Shown piece after piece: positions 11,041 through 23,322 of a stretch of 64,000 bases of DNA. The notes beneath the pieces are model-generated. The model was given only the letters and a program-made list of their open reading frames with translations. It did no database searches and had not been told where the DNA came from. Within the stretch, counting starts at the first letter, position 1. The number at the start of each line of letters is the position of its first letter. Source of the DNA: Voacanga thouarsii (taxonomy: Eukaryota > Streptophyta > Magnoliopsida > Gentianales > Apocynaceae); the NCBI GenBank assembly GCA_026120185.1, contig JANUWF010001694.1, forward strand, positions 496,001-560,000, read 5' to 3'. The position numbers were made by a program, and so were the translations under genes.

Positions 11041-12345
11041 CTACTTCTACTTCGAGTATGTTTATGAATGAGATAAATACTATCTTTAGAAATGGGATAT
11101 GGGTATTAGATACAAAATATGGATCTCATTTGTGCAATAACTTGTAGGGACTAAAGAGCAGTAAAAGGCTAGAGAAAGACGATGTGGATCTACATACTGC
11201 AAATGGGGCAAAGGTTACTGCACTTGCTATGGGGACATACGAGCTGAACCTGCCTTGGGGATTAATGCTAGAACTACAAAACTGTTATTATGTACCAGTT
11301 TTAATGAAAACAATCTCTGAATTACATGTTTAGACTTAAATGGATTTCATTTGATATTTAAGAATAAATGCTGTTCTTTTTTATTGAACAATATTCATTA
11401 GAGTTCAGCAACTCTAGGTAACGGTTTATATGTTCTAGACTTGGATAATCCATTTCTCACAATAAACAATAAGAAACCTAAAATGGATAACTCTAACACC
11501 CCTTACTTATGGCATTATCGTTTGGGCCATGAAAACGAAAATCGTGTTTCTAAGTTCCACAAGTTTGGTGATTTAGGGTCATTTGATTATCAATCATATA
11601 GCACATGCGAATCTTGTTTACTAGGCAAAATGACTAAAACTCATTTTTCTAGGAAAAAGGAGAATGGACCAAGGAGTTATTAGAACTCATACATTCTGAT
11701 GTATGTGGCCCAATGTCAATACATGCAAGAGGAGGTTATAACTATTTCATAACCTTTATCGATGATTTCTCACGATACGAGTATTTGTATTTAATGAAAT
11801 ACAAATCTGAGGCCTTTGAAAGGTTCAAAGACTTCAATAATGAAATAGAGAAACAACTTGGCAAAAGAATTAAGACTCTAAGATCCGATCAAAGAGGAGA
11901 ATACTTGAGCCAAGAGTTTCTGAGTTATCTTAGAGATAATAGGATATTATCTCAATGGACTCCACCACATACACCTCAACATAACGGTGTATCTGAGAGA
12001 AGGAATCGAACCCTTCTAGACATGATATGGACCATGATGGCTTTTTCAAACCTACCAAAATCATTTTGGGGGTATGCACTAGGAACTTCTATTTATATAC
12101 TAAACAAATTTCTGACAAAATCGGTTGATACTACCCTATTTGAGATGTTCTTTTGTAAAAGACCAAAGTTATCTCACTTGCGAGTATGGGGTTGTCTTAC
12201 CTTTGTCAAAAGCCACAGTTGGACAAACATGATAGTAAGTCTAACAAGTGTTTGTTTGTTAGATATCCGAAGGAATCTTTCGGATAATACTTCTACCTAC
12301 CCTCCGAAAATAATTTGTTTGTTTCACAGCATGTCGTCTTTTTAG
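11041..12345 (+). pseudogene. pol: Copia B protease, GAG-pre-integrase and integrase
   Basis: A protease-like segment near 11097-11330 shows WVLDTK-GSH, where the usual DTG catalytic triplet reads DTK, and is broken by TAG codons. At 11441-11683 the GAG-pre-integrase zinc finger is clear (WHYRLGH, then CESCLLGKM: HHCC). A TAG at 11681-11683 and a frame change precede the integrase core: the first Asp near 11698, the second in the LRSDQRGEY block near 11883, and the Glu in SERRNRTL near 11995, all present in D-D-E order. The C-terminal part degrades after about 12210 through frameshifts. The order PR-IN before RT is diagnostic of Ty1/copia. Confidence 0.9.
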
Positions 12346-13439
12346 AGAATGAGCACATGCTTAAAGGGGACAGTGGGAGTAAGATTGAACTTAGTGAAGT
12401 TAATGAAGATCAAACAAATAAGGATCAACCATGTAACCCCACTTCTGTTGAGAAAATAGATGAACTTTCTAATATACAAGAACCTCGTATATCTAGTAGG
12501 ATACGTGTGGCACCTGAGAGATATGGATTTCTTATTAGTGACCACAATGACATATTGCTCATAGATGAAGATGAGGCTACTGCCTACAAGGATATTCTAA
12601 ATAGTTCAGAATCTAGCAAATGCCTAGAGGCCTTGAAGTCAGAGATGGATTCCATGTATGACAACTAAGTATAGACTTTGGTTGATCCACCTAAAGGAAT
12701 TAAGCCTATTGGGTGTAAGTGGGTTTTCAAGAAGAAAACGGACATGGATGGTAACTTAGTTACCCATAAGGCATGACTAGTGGTGAAGGGTTATCATCAA
12801 TAACATGGTTTTGACTATGATGAAACCTTGTCGCTAGTAGCCATGTTGAAATCCATCAGGATACTCCCAGCCATTGCTACTCATCATGATTATGAGATTT
12901 GGCAAATGGATATGAAAATAGCTTTCCAAAATGGAAATCAGACTGAGGAAGTGTATACGACACAACTTAAGGGTTTCACATCCAAGGATGGCACAAAGTT
13001 GTGTAAGATGCAAAGGTCTATTTATGGACTTAAGCAAGATTCTAGGAGTTAGAATATCCATTTTGATGAAATAATCAAAGAGTTTGGTTTCATTCAAAAC
13101 ATGAATAAGCCTTGTGTATACGAGAAGGTTAGTGGGAGTGTAATCGTTTTCTTACTGCTTTATGTAGATGACATATTGCTAATAGGAAACGATATACTTG
13201 TCCTGCAAATGGTTAAAATTTGGTTGTCCAAACAATTCTCCATGAAAGATCTTGAAGAAGCAACCTATATTCTTGGAATAAGGATCTGTAAGGATAGATC
13301 CAGAAGGTTGCTAAGTCTTTCGCTGTCTACATACATAGATAAAGTGCTAAAGAGGTTTAGCATTGATCAATCCAAAAAGGGATTCTTACCTATATTACAT
13401 GGTGTAAGACTTTCAAAGTCGATGTCTCCCAAGACATAA
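12315..13439 (+). pseudogene. pol: Copia B integrase tail and reverse transcriptase
   Basis: After the IN-RT linker (12315-12668, acidic, with the SSRIRVAPERYGF motif seen in copia pols) RT runs from about 12690 to 13440. Readable motifs are the QMDMKIAF block (about 12903-12926), SIYGLKQ (about 13018-13038) and the catalytic YVDD at 13161-13172. Stops at 12666, 12775, 12801 and 13050 and others break the frame, so no functional enzyme is made. Confidence 0.9.
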
Positions 13440-13454
13440 GTTGAAAGGGATCAC

Positions 13455-14128
13455 ATGAGTAAGATTCCATATGCCTCGACAGTTGAATCTATCATGTACG
13501 CTATAATATGTACTAGGCCCGATATATCTTGTGCTCTTATTTTGACAAGTAGATACCAATCTGACCCTTGTGAGGGTCATTGGGCGGCTGTAAAGAACAT
13601 TCTTAAATACTTACGAATGACTAAGGATATGTTCTTTGTATATGGAGAAGGTGATTTGAAAATAAACGGGTATACTGATGGCAGTTATTAATCTGACAAA
13701 GATGATTTCAAATCACAATCAGGCTACTTATTTATGTTGTGTGGAGGGGCAATAAGTTGGAAAAGTTCCAAACAAAACACTATTGCCGACTCTACGATAG
13801 AAGCTGAGTATATAGCTACTTCTGAAACAGCTAAGGAGGCTGTTTGGATCAAGAAGTTCATGATGGAACTGGGTATGGTTCCTAGTGCTGTTGGTCCAAT
13901 AACTTTGTATTGTGACAACAATGGAGTTATTGCACAAGCAAAAGAGCCACGGTCTCATCAACGATCCAAACACGTACTGCAACGCTATCATTTGATCTGG
14001 GAGATCGTAGATAGGAATGATGTAATGATAGAGAAAGTTTTCACTGATAAGAACATAGCTGACCCGCTTACAAAAGTACTATCCCCAAAGAAACTTGATT
14101 GTCATGTTAAGTCATTTGGTATTAGATA
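13455..14128 (+). pseudogene. pol: Copia B RNase H, interrupted by solo LTR C2
   Basis: Covers the RT/RNase H connection (ARPDI-like TRPDISC near 13511) and the RNase H region, with GYTDGSY (near 13669-13689, followed by TAA), SSKQNTIADSTIEAEY (about 13764-13811) and LYCDNNG (13904-13924). The last codons read KSFGIRY. There the 4.3 kb LTR C2 is inserted at 14129. The remaining codons (YMNDWI and a TAA at 18474-18476) lie on the far side, so the insertion hit pol seven codons before its natural stop. Confidence 0.9.
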
Positions 14129-15679
14129 TGTAACACCTTATTACCTAGGCCCAACAGGGCTGGGGATGTCGCCTCGTCCAAAGGACAAGGGGTTTTTATA
14201 ACTCGGTCACACAAATAAAAATAAAATAATACATTAAAATTTAAACTTATTATAATCCAAAAATTCAAGACAAATCCAAAACAAAAATTGTTCACTCTCA
14301 ACTCTCAAAGCATTACATAAAATAGATAACAGAATATCTTCCAAGCAGGCAACAACTAGATACTCATCCCCACAGCAGGATCGACCTGAAATCATGGCAA
14401 AAAGGGTGATGAAATAAAAATCTCAGTAAGTCCGTGGGTGCTTTGGGTGTTCAGTGAAAACAGTTCACGAATGCATGGTGTAAGAACTTGATAAGAAAAA
14501 TACTAGCAAGCAATAAACAATATTCAAAATCAATAGTGGCGTTTTGGCTTTTCAAATCATACATGAACAACAAAATCAACCACTCAAAAGGGCGGCGATG
14601 GGTTACCACACGTTGGGCCCCATAACCATACAACGGTCAAAATGCCACTTTTGTGCAGACTAACAAAAAAGGTAGGTGATCGGCCTACCAGTTAAGATTC
14701 TCCTCTTTATCCACACCCAAATAAAATTGTTGTCCACTCTGGCAACACACAGTCCACATGACTGAAACCTGCTAGCTCGGACCGGCATGACTAAATAGTA
14801 CTGACGTTTCTCTAAGTTGAGTTCATCTTCTGGAGGTGGCCTCCTGCCAGAAGACTCACTCTTGCTCTTCAAAACTAGTACTACTAGCCTATCCTTATTG
14901 AGTACTCAACGTAGTTCATCCCACTTGGGAGAAAATTGATGAAACATAGCTTTACTTGAAAATGGCAATCAAGGTTTCCAAAGTTTGTGTCAAAATTGGT
15001 TTTAGAAAGAGTTTAGTGTTTGAGAAAATCTGGTTGTTGGTTTTCAAATAATTTATATGACTGAAATAAGAAAGGGAATAGTCCTCAATTGCCTTTACAA
15101 AAATGAGTGTTCACACACTTCACATTTGGCTTGCCATAGCGACATTTTTACATCAAATAAGTTTTATGTAGGAGCTTACCTAATCCTTTACTCGAGATAG
15201 AATAAAGATCTCCAAAACCTTACCTAACCCTGCCTGGGGTAAATATAAGATATAATTAAACTCAAGCCAAAATTTGCTTTCACAAATAATCCTAGTTCAA
15301 CTTACCACAATCATGACCTTAGTGTCCCAAGCTTTAAGGCTAAATAATAATTAAAGGGTTTATAAAATAAATATAGCTTGATATTAAAATAACTAGGGTT
15401 TGTGAAATAGTTACTAATAAGTTGTAGGTTTAAATCTTGTTATAAATAAATTAGGATTTAGTTGATAAAGGATCTTAGGTCCTAGGTGATATTATTTAAA
15501 ATAATGATTTATAATAACTAATGGTTAGAAAATAATTGGTAAATAAATTTAGTTGTAAGTAAATTTTAATACATTTGATTAAAAGATAATAAATAAATTT
15601 TATTATTATTTATGAACATAAGACTTACAAAATTAATATTTTCCCTATTATGATTATTTATATAAAAGGCTTTATTCGA

Positions 15680-15733
<54 letters not shown>
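15680..15733. repeat. (ATT)n microsatellite
   Basis: About 18 uninterrupted ATT units inside solo LTR C2. The corresponding place in other C-family LTRs (near 50770 in G) has only two or three units, so the expansion arose after this copy inserted or in its recent lineage. Confidence 0.95.
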
Positions 15734-16510
15734 CTATATATTTTATTTCTTTAATAAACGTTATCATTTATTTGACTAAAATATCATTATTTTATATAAT
15801 AGTCCAATCCACATTTTCCTAGGGTTTTTGAAATCACTAGAAGAAATTATAGCATTAATCATTTTATTGATGAAATAAAATTGGCTAACTCAATTAGCTT
15901 AGGGACAATAAGGTCATGATCATAATTCCTATTGTTAACCATAATCATGAACATACACTCTACACCAATCAACAAAATATCCAATCATGAATCAAGGCAT
16001 AAATCCAAATCTACCAAGACATGATCCAAACTCCATTAAACATAATCATATTCATGGCCTTAACAAGAATACATGAACATAAAACCCTATTCACCAAAGG
16101 TGACATAATCTCTAGCATGCTTGATCATTCATGCTACTCACAACATGAAGGCATGCAACAAACCCTAAAAATGTCATATATTCAACCAAGATAAATCATC
16201 TCATGCATCAACCCCATCTCCATCATACAAACACATTCATTCTCAGGCTTCAATCCCAACTCCATCACAAAACACATAATCAATCTCCAAATATATTCCA
16301 TCCTCATCCAACTACATCCAAGAGACATGAATCTAGAATTTAAAAAGGAGTTTGAAGAAGCTTACTTGAATGATGACTACCTTGAGGACGTTTCAAGGGA
16401 ACCCTCTCACTAGGAAGGCTTGATCCATCCAAGGAGAAGAAGAAAAATGGCCATGGTGGGAGTAACTATTCGGCCGAGAGAGAAAGAGAAAGAAAGAGAA
16501 AGTCTATTAG

Positions 16511-16518
<8 letters not shown>

Positions 16519-16552
<34 letters not shown>
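16519..16552. repeat. (TG)n microsatellite with TA flanks
   Basis: About 17 TG units bounded by TATATATA on both sides, next to a GA-rich run. It sits where other C-family LTRs carry a CT/GA run. Confidence 0.9.
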
Positions 16553-16565
<13 letters not shown>

Positions 16566-18145
16566 TCATTAAGAGTTGAAGATGAATAAAGTTGGAAATG
16601 ATCGTTCATGCTTACCTTGAAGGTGTTCTCGAGCCTTCAAGAAAATTCTAGTTTTTTATCAAAAAGTGAGACTTTGATTTCAGCGTTTGATGTTAAAAAT
16701 TACAAAAATGGATTCACGAGAATGAGTAGGTATAATCTGGAGTTTTTGGAGAAGATTGAAGTGGTTTTGAGTGCCCTTAGGCGTGAGAATGGTAGTAGGT
16801 GTTCTTGGAGGTTTGGAGAGAATGGAGAGAATGGATGAAGCTGGCTGAAATTTTGTTGAGAAAGAGTGGCCGACTGGTTTGGAGGTTTTTGGTAATTGGA
16901 TTTTCAGATTTGGGAGGAAAAGGAAAGCCGGTTGTTTGAAATTCAAAAAGAATAATTTAGGGAATTTTTTGTGGTAGCAAATATGGTAAGAAGATCTTTG
17001 TTGTTGGAGGTCTTTTGGAAGCTTCAATAGCCGACTGAATTGCTGGAATTTCTACTGAGATGAATGTTGTTTGAATGAGCTTAAGGGTGGCAGAAATATG
17101 GTGTACAATGATGAAGGAATTTTCTAGTTGTTTGAGGCTTACTCCATGGAAGGTTGCTGGAATATTTTGCTAGAATTTTGGACTCCAATTAATGGATTGA
17201 TTGTAGTAATTGATGGAGAGATTTTAGGAGCAGCCATGGAGCTCCTTTCATGCAGAACAATGGAGAAGATGATGAATCTTAGTTCATGGCTGACAAAGGT
17301 GAGCTTGTACAAAAAAATGGGATATGTTTCGGGCAAGGGAGAAGAAGGAACAAAGCTGGAAATTCTGATCAACATTTCGCAAGCTTGCTAGAAATTTCTG
17401 GGCAGATTTTTCTGCCATGATTCATCCGATATGCTGCAGGTTCAAAGGGATATTAGGAGGTCTTTTAAGGCTGGTTTCCAGCCTTCTTTATAGAGGAAAA
17501 ACAAGGTTGAATTTCTGGTTGAAAAGCTGGAAGAAACAGCTTGGTTTTTGGCTCACCAAGCTACGAAAACTGTCCAGGAATTTTCCTGGTTTGCACAGCT
17601 TTTGTGCAGCTTAGTTTTGGCTGGAATTTTCAGTCTTCAGGCTGTATTTATTGGTCATTTTTTTGGTAGTATTTGGGAGCGAAATATGGCTGAAATTTTC
17701 GACAATTGGACTGATCAAGAAGCTGGAAAAATCTCCAGACTACTACATGAAGAAAATAAACACACATAGGATGGAGTTTGAAGGTTCAACCATAGAGATT
17801 AATTCCCTTGGGAACCTTCCATAACTCCTCCCCATTTTTGACCAACAAGATACCTCACATAGACATTTTCGAAACCTTAATATCACAGAACTTTGCTGGA
17901 ATTTTTTGGAAATAAGATTGGCTTAGATGAATTAAACAACCTAATTGATTAAGAAGTAGGGAAAGATAGAGATCAAGAAGGGTATGAATCCCTTAGAAAT
18001 TTTTGTAGGGCACAAGAGTGGAATTAGGATATTCCTTTCATGTCTCCCCCTAGGACAACTCTCGTACCCTTCCCTAAGGCATGCACGGGCCGAAATATAG
18101 CCTACCTAACAAAAATAAAATTTAATCATGCTAAAACTCAAATGA

Positions 18146-18202
18146 TGGAATTTGAACTCAAGACCTCAAGTATATATTCCAAATCTCTAACCACTAAACC
18201 AC
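18146..18202 (-). repeat. tRNA-like module in LTR C2
   Basis: On the minus strand an A-box-like TGGTTTAGTGG (18201-18191) is followed about 30 bases on by a B-box-like GAGTTCAAATTCC (18159-18147). It lies 251 bp inside the LTR 5' end, the same offset as in the other C-family LTRs. Confidence 0.65.
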
Positions 18203-18477
18203 AATAACTCTTGTTCTTATTTTCTTTCCTAAATATTTTTGCTATTTAACCTTCAAGGTATCTCCCTATTTCCACCTCAAGCAAAATTACCATTTTACTC
18301 TTCTTACTCACTAAGCACAATTAAGCTATCTAGACTACAAATCACATATCCAAAGCATATAAAATCATACAAAAATACATTTATGCATGCAGAAAAATAT
18401 GATATGCATCCCGACCCCTTACTCTGAGGTTGGCTTTAGTTGGGGTTTCACAAGATACATGAATGATTGGATCTAAT

Positions 18478-18490
18478 GCTATTGGGAGTT
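18478..18490 (+). promoter_or_regulatory. Polypurine tract of copia B
   Basis: GCTATTGGGAGTT directly precedes the 3' LTR start at 18491 and follows the pol stop codon by one base. It is a short degenerate PPT, as usual in plant copia elements. Confidence 0.6.
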
Positions 18491-20215
18491 TGTTAGTGTT
18501 ATTCCCTAGAGGCAATCACTTGTACATTGTATATGATACATTTTATTTTAATAAAAGGCATTATTTATCTTACAATTTCTTTTGTTTCCTTTTAAGTAAT
18601 ATAACAGTTTCATACAGTCCCTAGTACAACACTGTGTTAAGGAAATTATGGTAGAGATCATGATATGAGATTCCTAATACACTGTACAGTGTTAGTACTT
18701 AAATAGTCCTTAGTCATAGTATTAATGAGACAGGACATCATTAATGCGTTAAGACTAGCATATGTTAGACATTCTGATTTGATCAGGTGGTGGTTCTCAT
18801 ATCCATGAGTATTGAGATACTCAAAGTTAACATATGGATGCTTGTGAATAGAACAAGTTCATTGGATGACCTAGCTTTGGATAATCACACGGATAACTAC
18901 TTAGTGCCAGTGATATAATCTCAATATAGCAAACGTGCAAGCATCCTTAGACTTGAGATCTCCAAGGTACTTTATTTTCTAAGCATTGTACTTTGATTCC
19001 TATCTCCGGAGCTCAATTGAGGGCTGCCTATGTGATGGATATTGGGTACAATGTGAGGTAAACAAAAGTAGTTGAGAGGGTCAATAAAGGATTCACCACT
19101 CCTAATAGTAGGGGTGAATATCTCACAGCCACTTGTAGGAATTACTACTCGAGAAGTTCTTGGCCAAGGCGATTGTATATTGGAAATAGTTCCAATTGAT
19201 ACACATCTAGAGTAGTGGGTTCCTAGCACAAGTACTATTGTATTCGGGCCAGAATTAATTCTTGAGGGAGTTGGTACTAATTTCGTACTCCAAACCAAAT
19301 GATATATTGTATGGTGAAAAGAATTAATTGCACTGAAGTTTGTTATTGAAGGGTTCATGTTAAGTCACTTAACTTCCTGGACTCTTTGGTGGTCATGATG
19401 TGTTGCTAGACATTGCTCATGGTCTGAGAATATGGGTTTATTAATTGATGGATTAATAAACTAATCCTGATTAGAATTAATATGATTAATTCTAATTAAT
19501 TATGAATTATTAATCTCAAAGACGTTTGGATTAATTCATGTTCTCTACCAATTGACTGGAAAACCTAATAGGTCACACACAATAGAGGATTATATACTCA
19601 AGATGTTATTTGATAACATAGTGGGGTTAATTGGGAGAAAGAGAAGTTGTTGTGGACAAATTATAATTAGTTATAATTTATGGTCTAAATTGTAATTGTG
19701 AGAACTTGATGTTTCCAATTACAATTAGGAAATTCTAATAGGATTAGAATTCTTAGTTTCAGCAGGATTTTTCAGTTATATATATGATATAATCGAAACC
19801 CTAGCTGAGTTTGGAAAAAAACGGACGCTCTAGGCAACACAAAACCTTATTTTCTTCTTCTTCTCTCTCTCTCTCTCGATTGTTCATGTGAAGAACCCTA
19901 GCCACCATATTTTTCTACTAGCATAGGAAATTTTGGTGCTTGAGTATTCCTTTGTGTGGATTACTATTAGAGATAATCACACACTATGATTCTAGTGGTT
20001 AGACATTCAACTCTCATAAAGTTGGATCAAGAGGATTACTAGATCGCGCCTCAACTTCAAGAAGAAATTTTTGTTCTTCGGACGATCAAACAAAGATTAA
20101 AGTTGTTACCTGTATTATCTTTATATCTTATTTTCCACACATATGCAGGTCATGGGATGGTATCTCGTTTATTTTCCACTGCGTCGTATGGGATACAAGC
20201 CTGTTATACGCAACA
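18491..20215 (+). repeat. Copia B 3' LTR (1725 bp)
   Basis: Starts TGTTAGTGTTATTCCCTAGA and ends TACGCAACA. It aligns end to end with the 5' LTR, except that it lacks solo LTR I and so shows that insertion's empty site. Candidate TATA near 19776-19791. ORFs on the minus strand (18972-19358) are chance. Confidence 0.93.
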
Positions 20216-20335
20216 AATAAAACCCATTAAATTAAGACTATTTCCTCTACCCAAATCCATCTGGACTTATGGGCTATGCACAGGCCCAAAAGACACATCG
20301 CCTTAGGTACTTAAATGTCCAAAATATCCTTGGTA

Positions 20336-20371
<36 letters not shown>

Positions 20372-22678
20372 ACATTTTAAATATTTACTAAAATCACCAT
20401 AAGAAAATATTAATCCTAAGAACAATGTTGTGTTAGCAATATCTCCGACCTACAAGTGTTAAAATAAATACACCCCTGTACGTAGCACCATACATTTAGT
20501 GAGGAAGAGTGTACTAACACCTCTCGAAATAACATCTATCATCCTTAGATCTCTAGTCTAATGATCCACGACTTATTGAAATATTTTCGCTTTCCAAGGG
20601 AGCTAATCTTATGCATACATCCAATTCATGTTCCCCAGTATAACACCCAATATTTTATATCGTAGTATACCTTACATTGTAGGATGTCACCCCGTCTACA
20701 ACTTACAATACAGTGGAATTCTTCAAAAACTTTAACTCAAGTACAAGGATAACTAATTTATAGGGCCATACGAAGATCAAATATTCTGACCAAGTACGGG
20801 TAATATCCAAATCCCCACCGTCATCCTTGACACCATCTCCAGACTCGTCACATTCAAGAATCTTTGCTAGGAACTGGTTTCTTAATATTGTTAAGAATAA
20901 AACCCCTTGTGAGTGCTAAATACTCAGCGAGTCCCATATGTGCTAGTGTTTTCCTTAAAGGAAAATTTGGAAATACTGAGTACTATGTCCAGGGTTAAAT
21001 CATAAATTAAGTAGCCAGAAAACCAGTTAGTAGACTTGCACTTATTCTAAATAGGCATAACAAAGTATTGGGAATTCATGTTTATCCAGAAATGTATGTA
21101 GTAAAATCCATATGCCCTTAATGGAAAATTCATGTTCAGGATTTTAGGAATTTAGGTAAATCAGGCTTTATTTCAGGAAAATTCATATGCAGGAAATCAG
21201 GAGTTCAAGTAATGCAAGTATTAAATCTAGAAAAATTCATGTTCAGGAATCTCAAAAAATCATGGAATTCTTATCTAGAAAACTCATGTGCATGAATTAG
21301 GAATTCAAGTGTAAAACATGTCATTTCAGGAATTCAGGAATTAAAATATGTAAAATCAGGTATGTAGGATTTCATGTATGTATGGCCCACTTAGGCTGAT
21401 TTGTCAGGAAATGAGGCCTACTTTGGCCTGTTATTTAGGAATTGTGGCCCACTTGGGCTAGTAATTTAGGTGTTAGCTACTTCTAATGTCTTATCACCCT
21501 GTTTAGAGTAAGAAAAATCCCTGAACTAGCCATATTACTCAGGACTATCTATCTCTAACGTAAGCTAGTACAAGGAGAGCAGCTCCTGTTGAGTACTCAA
21601 TACATTCACAACACGTATTTAGGTCCAATAAATACAAAAGGGTTTTTCTCTCCTTTTCCATAACTTGTAAAAGCAAGACATGTGTGAAAATATCGTGAAA
21701 ATGTGGCACACAGTGGGATTTCCATAAGTAACCTCAAAAATGTGTCAAGAGTTTATGATTTTATCATGTAACAAGAAATACTTGTCATCAAATAAGGTAT
21801 AACAGGTATTTTCAATCATATGCACGAAACCGATGATTAACGAGTAATAAAAGAATTTGAAATTCTTAACAATCTCGGTTTTCCATTTGATCGAGTGAAA
21901 TACTTGTATTTCATTTTGTAAAATTTCTGTAATTAAGATGGAGTCTAGAAAAACAAAGTTCAATTGACTCGTAAAACGTTTTCACATTCCGTGTTCCAAG
22001 TATAACATTTTCTAAACCATCGGATTCATTTTGTAGAAATTAATCCTACATGAATCCAATAGTAAAGTCTTAATTAAATATAGTTTTATAAAATTAGGAA
22101 GCTTGCGTAGCGCATAAAACATGGGTTTCGATGTGCAAAAGCTTTGTAAAACATAATTGTTCAAGAAAAGGATTTATGCTAGAATCTGGCAATCGATGCT
22201 CACAAATCTCAAGTAAAAACGTTTTCTTGAATATATCAAAAAAGCAAGAATCTATATCAGGAAAACATTTATTTGTATAAAAAAAGACACTGTGTAACTC
22301 CTAGAGATTTGAAAGCCAAGGAATGTTTGTTGCTAAAGCTTTGCTTTAAATATGTCAGGACAACACATTTCTATATCCAGAAAGCATTTAAATATACTGG
22401 AAATATTTCACCATCCAAAAGGAATTAACTGTGAAACCCCAGTCTAAACCAACCTTAGAGTAAGAAGGTTGGGATGCATATCATAATTTATTGCATGTTT
22501 CAATATATTTTTAAATGATTTTCTATGCTTTGGATTTGAGTTTTAATGTCTTGGAGGCTTGTTGGTGAGTATTGAGTGAGAAGGGCAAAATGGTAATTTC
22601 TGCTTCAGGTGAAAATAGGAAGATAGCTTGAAGATTGAATAGAATTTTTTTTTTTTTTTTGAGGGAAAATAAGAACAA

Positions 22679-22748
22679 GAGTTGTTGTGGTGTAATGGTT
22701 AGAGCTTTGGAAATTAATTCTTGAGGTCTATGATTTAAATTCCATCAT
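22679..22748 (+). repeat. tRNA-like module in C1 5' LTR
   Basis: A-box-like TGGTGTAATGG at 22688-22698 and a degraded B-box GATTTAAATTCC at 22732-22743, spaced as in a tRNA. The 3' LTR copy keeps a better B-box. A folded tRNA gene is not claimed; this looks like a SINE or tRNA-derived insert fixed in the LTR family. Confidence 0.65.
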
Positions 22749-23313
22749 AGGAGCTTTAGCTTGGTTAAATTTTGTTTTTGCTTGGAAAGTAAGAATTTCG
22801 GCTTTATGTGCTTAGAGTAGGGTAGTGATGTTGTCCTAAGAGAGACATGTTAGGAGTATCTTCATTCTACTCCTTTGCCCTACTCGAATTTCCTAAGAGG
22901 AATTCTTTTTTCCTTGATATTTGATTTTCCTTATTTCTCAACTCTTTAGTTTGATCAAGTTGGTCTAGCCATTTTCTTTCCAGAAATTTCAGTAAAGTGC
23001 TGTGGCTTCATAGGATCAAAATGTCTTAGTGAAAGACTTCTTATGGTCTGAAAATATCGAAGAGTTACAGGACATTCCAAGAGGATAAACCCTCTAGTGA
23101 ACTTGCTAAAAATTCACTCTAACTAGGTTCATCTTCCTTCTTGGAATGAGCTGAAATTTTCCAGCTTATTGTGCCTCCAAGGTGTCAAGATTCTTAGCTA
23201 ACATTCCCTCCCAAATGCTGCCAGAAAAATGGTATTTTGGATCAGCTTACAACCTGAATTTCTTGCCAATTTTTGGACCCCCCAAAGATGGAGCGAAACC
23301 TGGAAAAATTCCT

Positions 23314-23322
23314 GTATAAATC
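23314..23322 (+). promoter_or_regulatory. Candidate TATA box, C1 5' LTR
   Basis: GTATAAATC, conserved in the 3' LTR near 33061-33069 and about 885 bp from the LTR start, a position similar to the TATA box of LTR D. Unproven. Confidence 0.35.

Larger units (their letters stand above)
14129..18452 (-). mobile_element. Solo LTR C2 (4324 bp), C-family gypsy, reverse
   Basis: On the plus strand it starts TGTAACACC and ends GTTTCACA, the reverse of the C1 LTR ends. Block order matches G's 3' LTR and C1 in reverse: the GGGGATGTCGCC block near 14162, AATCTCAGTAAGTCCGTG near 14429, a microsatellite zone, and the tRNA-like module at about 18140-18210. There is no internal region, PBS or PPT, so it is a solo LTR. 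Internal ORFs (such as 16608-16838 and 17128-17391) have no recognisable domain. An ATT run is at 15680-15733, a GA-rich run at 16479-16500 and a TG run at 16519-16552. Confidence 0.92.
14124..18457. repeat. Target site duplication AGATA of solo LTR C2
   Basis: AGATA at 14124-14128 and 18453-18457 flank C2 exactly. Joining across it resumes the copia pol frame through to a stop codon. Confidence 0.9.
5212..20215 (+). mobile_element. Copia element B, complete but interrupted
   Basis: Full-length Ty1/copia retrotransposon with TG...CA-ended LTRs at 5212-8425 and 18491-20215, a PBS directly after the first LTR, gag, protease, integrase, RT and RNase H in copia order, and a G-rich tract directly before the second LTR. 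It carries two later insertions: solo LTR I (1523 bp) in the 5' LTR and solo LTR C2 (4324 bp) near the end of pol. Without these and their duplications it is about 9.15 kb, with LTRs near 1.7 kb and a long leader of about 1.8 kb. Multiple stops and frameshifts make it non-autonomous. The two LTRs differ by several percent by eye, more than the LTRs of C1. Confidence 0.95.
5207..20220. repeat. Target site duplication AATAA of copia B
   Basis: AATAA at 5207-5211 and again at 20216-20220 flank the element exactly. The uninterrupted site is present in the related sequence at about 500-540 (TTTTATTTTATTCAGG). Confidence 0.9.

Noticed and set aside
18972..19358. 128-residue minus-strand ORF in the copia B 3' LTR
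   Set aside because: It lies wholly in an LTR, is broken in the 5' LTR copy and matches no domain.
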